Positions 61,850 to 64,000 of a stretch of DNA of 64,000 bases are shown here, piece by piece. The notes under the pieces are model-generated. The model had not been told where the DNA came from. It did not search any database and saw only the letters and a program-made list of their open reading frames with translations. Source of the DNA: an uncultured Granulosicoccus sp. Lineage in GTDB: Bacteria > Pseudomonadota > Gammaproteobacteria > Granulosicoccales > Granulosicoccaceae. The position numbers were made by a program, and so were the translations under genes. The stretch is from positions 27,094 through 91,093 of the forward strand of contig CANLXI010000027.1 in the NCBI GenBank assembly GCA_947495035.1. Reading direction: 5' to 3'. How positions within the stretch are numbered: position 1 is the stretch's first letter; each line of letters begins with the position of its first letter.

Positions 61850-62140
61850 TCAGAGCAGATCGTGATCCCGGTCTGTTTCGAATTCTTCCAGCCGCTCTCG
61901 CCAATGATGAGAATCCACCGCAATTGGCGCCTTCAGGCAGTCAACAGCGGCGTTGATGGCTTCGTATTGCAGATGGGTACGTTCGTAATAGGCACGGGTC
62001 GTTCTTTTTGTCAGCACGATCTCGGCGTCAAGCACCGATTGCCTGTCGCCGCCGTCATCCAGGGCATCGGCAATGGCATCGGTAATCTGGGCTTCCGACG
62101 CTCTTCGCGGGAGTCCGATTCTTTGCAGAAGATTTTTCAT
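61850..62140 (-). CDS. Small degenerate J-domain-like protein
   Basis: 96 residues; its ATG overlaps the stop of the upstream gene (ATGA), so translation is coupled. The first 60 residues follow a J-domain plan: LLQRIGLPRRASEAQITDAI (helix I-II start, compare LGVPRDASEEEIKKAY), then VLDAEIVLTKRTTRAYYERTH (compare EAYEVLSDPEKRRAYDR). The HPD motif needed to stimulate DnaK is absent; the helix II-III turn reads DDGGDRQSV. It should therefore act as a binding or regulatory relative rather than a true co-chaperone. The C-terminal 35 residues are acidic. Assignment rests on pattern similarity seen by eye. Confidence 0.6.
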   Translation of the reverse strand: MKNLLQRIGLPRRASEAQITDAIADALDDGGDRQSVLDAEIVLTKRTTRAYYERTHLQYEAINAAVDCLKAPIAVDSHHWRERLEEFETDRDHDLL

Positions 62141-64000
62141 GCCGATACCTCCAGCAGTGATTCGGCGGCTTGTCTGAAACGTTCCAGTTGATTTTCGACC
62201 AGGGTGCGGACTCGTGGCGAGAGTCGGTCGAAATGTTCCGGATTGCAGCGGTTCGCGGCACGGTGATAGCTGTCGAGAATCGCTTTTTCATCCAGCTCGA
62301 TACCAAAGGGCAGACCCAGTTTGACGCGATACTGGATGTCCACTGTCTGACGCGCCACGGATCGACCGTCCCAGCGTTTGAGACTGTCGGCCGATTGCTG
62401 CTGCCACCATTGGGGTTTGTCGGGTCTTGGCAAGCGGGGTAATGGCTGTCCGAAGGCGGATTCGTAGTATCTGGCCAGCCAGTCGGGTCCGAAGCCGAAG
62501 GCGTCGGCCAGAAATCGAAGCAGCGTGTTCTGCGCCGGTGTCAGTGCGTTTTCGCTGACCAGCAATGCCATCAGCAATCTGATGATCTGCTCATGCTGCC
62601 GTGAATCCAGATTCTGCTGTACCCACTGCACATTGGCGGCAAAGGCATGCACATCCTGTTTGAGTGCCCAGCGTTTGATCAGATCATGATCCTTGGGATT
62701 CTTCTGCTGGAATATCCTCTGTCGCAGACTGGGCTCGAACCGCTCATCGACATAGGCCATCCAGTAAATGAAGAACTCGACCGCCAGTGTCTGCTGTCGA
62801 GTTTCGTCCTGAACGCTCAACCAGGCAAGATAGCCATCACGTTCGGTGGCTGCCTTGAGTGTGCTTTCGGTTGTCTGGACGGTAGGCCGGTCTGACACCG
62901 ACGTCGATGGCGGGTTTTCGGCTGTGGTGGATAGGGATTCTGCCATCGACTGATCGGGCGAGGGCAGGGAAGGGGCTTCGGAAGAAAGGTCGATGTTCGA
63001 CTCGGGTGTTGGCGGGTTGCTGCTTGCCGCAGCCTGATCGGATGTTGTCGAGGTCTCGGTTTCGAGAGTCGGGTCGGAGCCTGTATCCGTCGTCATTTCC
63101 GGTTCAGGTGTGGTCTCCGGAACCGGCTGCGGTGGTCTTGCATCAGGCTGTTCGGCAGTTGTGTTGGCAGTTGTATCAGTTGGTTTTTCGGTTGATGTAT
63201 TGGTTGTTTTAACGTTTTGTGCGTTTTGTGCGTTTTGTGCGTTTTGTGCATCGGATGGCCGCGTGCTGACCCTTTTCACTGATCGAGCAGGGAGCTGCTC
63301 GCCCGATGTTGTGTCGGGAAGCTGGGTGTCGGGAACAGCCTTGGCCTGTGCCGACGTTCGGGTCGGCCTGACGGCAGACAGATCAACCTCGAACAATTCG
63401 TCGGCCTCCTGGCTGAATCGACGTCGTGTGCGCTCTTCTGCGGCTCTTGTACGGGCGTCGCCACGTTGCGTGCGCATGGTCGTTGCTTCACCCTCCGGGT
63501 CCGCATCGAACTGTTCGGACCATGATGAATGGGAATGGCCCGAGGAGGCGATACGTTCGCGAAGAGGGTATGAACGCGCCGGGTAGTCATCCTGCGATTC
63601 ATTGTCACGATTCCGCATCAACAGCCAGAAGCCTGTCAACAGCAGAGGCAAGGCAACAGCTGCCAATGTCATCAGACGATTCATGCCGCTCATGTCGGCA
63701 AAGCTGCTCTTGATGCGCACCAGCATGTCCTGCGCGCTGTTGCCGGGCACACTTTCCGGTTCTTCCAAAGCTTCTGCGGCGTTTGGCTGGGGTGCGTCGT
63801 CGATGTTCACCGGGGTGGCACTGTTGGTGTCAACCGTTGGGAAAGTGGTTACGGTAGCTACATCGTCCACGCGCTCGGGCTCGATGATGGCTTGCGTCGT
63901 GTTATCGGGCAGCACATCATTGGCGGCAGCTTCGGCAGCTTCGGCAGCTTCGGCAGCTTCGGCAGCTTCGGCAGCTTCGGCAGCTTCGGCAGCTTCGGCA
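62137..64000 (-). CDS. Membrane protein with TerB-like and degenerate J-like domains, 5'-truncated
   Basis: At least 621 residues; the frame stays open leftwards of a GTG at 63915 through the 9-bp array to the window edge, so the start lies outside. From the N-side: EAA repeats, an acidic stretch, one membrane helix (63616-63681, LMTLAAVALPLLLTGFWLLM), a low-complexity Thr/Pro/Asp linker with NAQ repeats, then a helical domain resembling TerB (LSVQDETRQQTLAVEFFIYWMAYVDE; IIRLLMALLVSENALTPAQNTLLRFLADAFGFG), and a C-terminal J-like segment (LGLPFGIELDEKAILDSYHRAAN, about 62325-62150) where HPD is replaced by NPE (62236-62244). The order TM-TerB-J recalls DjlA. Confidence 0.75.
   Translation of the reverse strand, partial: AEAAEAAEAAEAAEAAEAAEAAEAAANDVLPDNTTQAIIEPERVDDVATVTTFPTVDTNSATPVNIDDAPQPNAAEALEEPESVPGNSAQDMLVRIKSSFADMSGMNRLMTLAAVALPLLLTGFWLLMRNRDNESQDDYPARSYPLRERIASSGHSHSSWSEQFDADPEGEATTMRTQRGDARTRAAEERTRRRFSQEADELFEVDLSAVRPTRTSAQAKAVPDTQLPDTTSGEQLPARSVKRVSTRPSDAQNAQNAQNAQNVKTTNTSTEKPTDTTANTTAEQPDARPPQPVPETTPEPEMTTDTGSDPTLETETSTTSDQAAASSNPPTPESNIDLSSEAPSLPSPDQSMAESLSTTAENPPSTSVSDRPTVQTTESTLKAATERDGYLAWLSVQDETRQQTLAVEFFIYWMAYVDERFEPSLRQRIFQQKNPKDHDLIKRWALKQDVHAFAANVQWVQQNLDSRQHEQIIRLLMALLVSENALTPAQNTLLRFLADAFGFGPDWLARYYESAFGQPLPRLPRPDKPQWWQQQSADSLKRWDGRSVARQTVDIQYRVKLGLPFGIELDEKAILDSYHRAANRCNPEHFDRLSPRVRTLVENQLERFRQAAESLLEVSA
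63214..63249. repeat. 9-bp tandem array encoding NAQ repeats
   Basis: Four exact copies of GTTTTGTGC, in frame in the minus-strand gene, where they encode AQN units in the linker between membrane helix and TerB-like domain. Confidence 0.9.
63925..64000. repeat. 9-bp tandem array encoding EAA repeats at the window edge
   Basis: Eight exact copies of GGCAGCTTC plus a partial one; the array continues past the window. On the minus strand the units read GAAGCTGCC, i.e. Glu-Ala-Ala, in the same frame as the downstream gene. Confidence 0.92.

Overview
The window reads as chromosome of a Gram-negative gammaproteobacterium, probably marine. The evidence is the set of Gram-negative-specific systems: RND efflux, a YejABEF peptide importer, a Wza-like outer-membrane export protein, RNase T, ArfB, Grx4-type glutaredoxin, thiopurine methyltransferase, an AddAB-like nuclease/helicase pair and a tripartite DctPQM TRAP transporter. 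I cannot name the genus. About 53 protein genes are supported. I saw no rRNA, tRNA, CRISPR, transposase or phage gene. Both ends cut a gene.

Layout. 1-9.7 kb: an alpha/beta hydrolase stub, a TTC38-like TPR protein, a secreted beta-propeller protein next to a pentaheme cytochrome lipoprotein, a Wza-like exporter with a beta-barrel partner, and a pilin-accessory-like membrane protein. 9.8-19.8 kb: patatin phospholipase, argD-argF with a coupled unknown gene, superoxide dismutase, monothiol glutaredoxin, ArfB, RNase T, a membrane protein, a Ser/Thr kinase fused to a cyclic-nucleotide-binding-like domain, and galE. 19.8-26.9 kb: the AddB/AddA-like pair and tpm. 26.9-31.6 kb: a probable membrane-stress operon of a 28-residue lipoprotein-like peptide, XpaC, TelA, an SPFH-GYF protein and a double zinc-ribbon membrane protein. 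31.9-36.1 kb: radical SAM protein, desaturase with its Rieske partner, and a double-DUF302 lipoprotein. 36.2-46.8 kb: yejABEF (minus strand) and ynjBCD-ynjF (plus strand). 46.9-53.4 kb: a lipoprotein, an RND pump with its adaptor, and a threonine-dehydratase-like enzyme. 53.6-58.5 kb: a TRAP transporter, an amidase and a small membrane protein. 58.8-64 kb: mostly unknown membrane proteins, including a TerB-like protein with a degenerate J-like domain and a small J-like partner.

Two layers of structure are not explained by the genes. First, a short dispersed motif, ATGGGTGTC (reverse complement GACACCCAT, often extended to CAGACACCCAT), occurs about 15 times exactly by eye; roughly 0.5 would be expected by chance in a uniform-composition sequence. 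It clusters inside the AddA-like gene, in the gap before the threonine-dehydratase-like gene and in the coiled-coil gene near 60 kb. Second, there are short-period tandem arrays (6, 8, 9, 10 and 12 bp) at several sites. The 6, 8 and 10 bp arrays lie between genes. The 9 and 12 bp arrays lie in reading frame in proteins. The three intergenic arrays change unit sequence in successive blocks, as expected from repeated slippage expansion.

The best candidates for undescribed biology are the TerB/J-like pair at the right end, the XpaC-TelA-SPFH-zinc-ribbon operon with its micro-lipoprotein, and the dispersed ATGGGTGTC family.
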